Positions 63,611 to 64,000 of a stretch of 64,000 nucleotides of DNA are shown one piece after another. A program made the translations under genes and the position numbers. The notes under the pieces were generated by a model, which ran no database searches, had not been told where the DNA came from, and saw nothing but the letters and a program-made list of their open reading frames with translations. The DNA comes from Branchiostoma floridae (Eukaryota; Chordata; Leptocardii; Amphioxiformes; Branchiostomatidae), in contig NC_049990.1 of assembly GCF_000003815.2 (NCBI RefSeq), positions 21,548,472 through 21,612,471 on the forward strand, in the 5' to 3' direction. The number at the start of each line of letters is the position of its first letter. Position 1 is the stretch's first letter.

Positions 63611-64000
63611 GTAGCTATATTTACTAGCAGCCCCTGTGTGTATCTACTAAAGACTACTGCGTGCTTGTACTTAATAATCTACTCCAGTCAGACTTACTAC
63701 CACTTAACACCTTTGTTTCACAGTAGGTATGCCAGATTATGTTCTTGACCCACTGAAATAAAGATATAAAATAAAGATAAGGGTTTCCTTATGAGAGACA
63801 ATTACAGGAAATTATTTAAAAAAAAGAAATGGAAGGTTGACAGCACTTTTAAAAGATGAAAAACTGATGTTGTTTGTTTCATATTGAAAGGCAATTGAAT
63901 TTGTATCGGAATTTAGGATGAATTCTATTTCATGTCCAAGAATTGGTGTCTGTGCACCATAACAGAAAATATCATTCCTCAAACTAAAATTTGTCTGATA
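63611..64000. other. Start of intron 54, window edge
   Basis: AT-rich sequence after the last donor. No following GSPF-type exon occurs before the window ends. AATAAA words near 63758 and 63769 are not placed after any stop codon of the gene. Confidence 0.6.

Noticed and set aside
63757-63775. AATAAA words as the filamin polyadenylation site
   Set aside because: Exon 54 leaves in phase 1 with an Ig repeat unfinished and no stop codon; these are intronic AT-rich words.

Overview
The window holds the 5' part of one very large animal gene on the + strand, set in repeat-rich, AT-rich DNA. The gene encodes a filamin of the Jitterbug type: an actin-binding region with three calponin-homology (CH) domains (the ordinary filamin pair plus a third), a proline-rich linker, then a long rod of filamin-type immunoglobulin (Ig) repeats. 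I assembled 54 coding exons from 4093 to 63610 by following reading frame, GT/AG junctions and intron phase. They total 8,063 nt, about 2,690 codons, and give 23 complete Ig repeats plus part of a 24th. The gene runs off the right edge.

Organism: a metazoan, probably an invertebrate deuterostome and most likely a lancelet (Branchiostoma). This is inferred from the three-CH filamin (known from insects and other invertebrates, and to my knowledge absent from vertebrates), short introns in the rod, and many small hairpin and TIR elements. The species is not proven by the sequence.

Layout: 1-4092 is upstream DNA with a cluster of inverted-repeat elements and a GC-rich promoter-like segment. Exon 1 (4093-4408) holds most of CH1. 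Intron 1 is 11.1 kb and carries a 3.0-kb terminal-inverted-repeat element containing a 5'-truncated LINE fragment. Exons 2-6 (15516-24770) finish CH1 and encode CH2 and CH3. Late exon 6, exon 7 and early exon 8 encode the linker, with an Ena/VASP-type FPPPP motif and a basophilic-kinase-type RRRSS site. Exons 8-54 encode the Ig rod.

The rod has a strict architecture: a four-exon cycle of about 174, 147, 81 and 138 nt (540 nt, 180 residues, two Ig repeats), almost all bounded by phase-1 introns. One stretch of four Ig repeats (exons 39-46) is repeated with matching exon lengths as exons 47-53, a tandem block duplication. Exon 34 is 2 nt short of its class and reads into a stop; two single-base deletions (real, or sequence errors) explain it exactly.

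Introns carry recognisable mobile and repetitive DNA: tRNA-derived SINEs, a TTAA-flanked element and its internally deleted relative, a 1.19-kb TIR element with a TTATA duplication, an interstitial TTAGGG tract and several tandem duplications. No second host gene, structural RNA gene or CRISPR array was seen.
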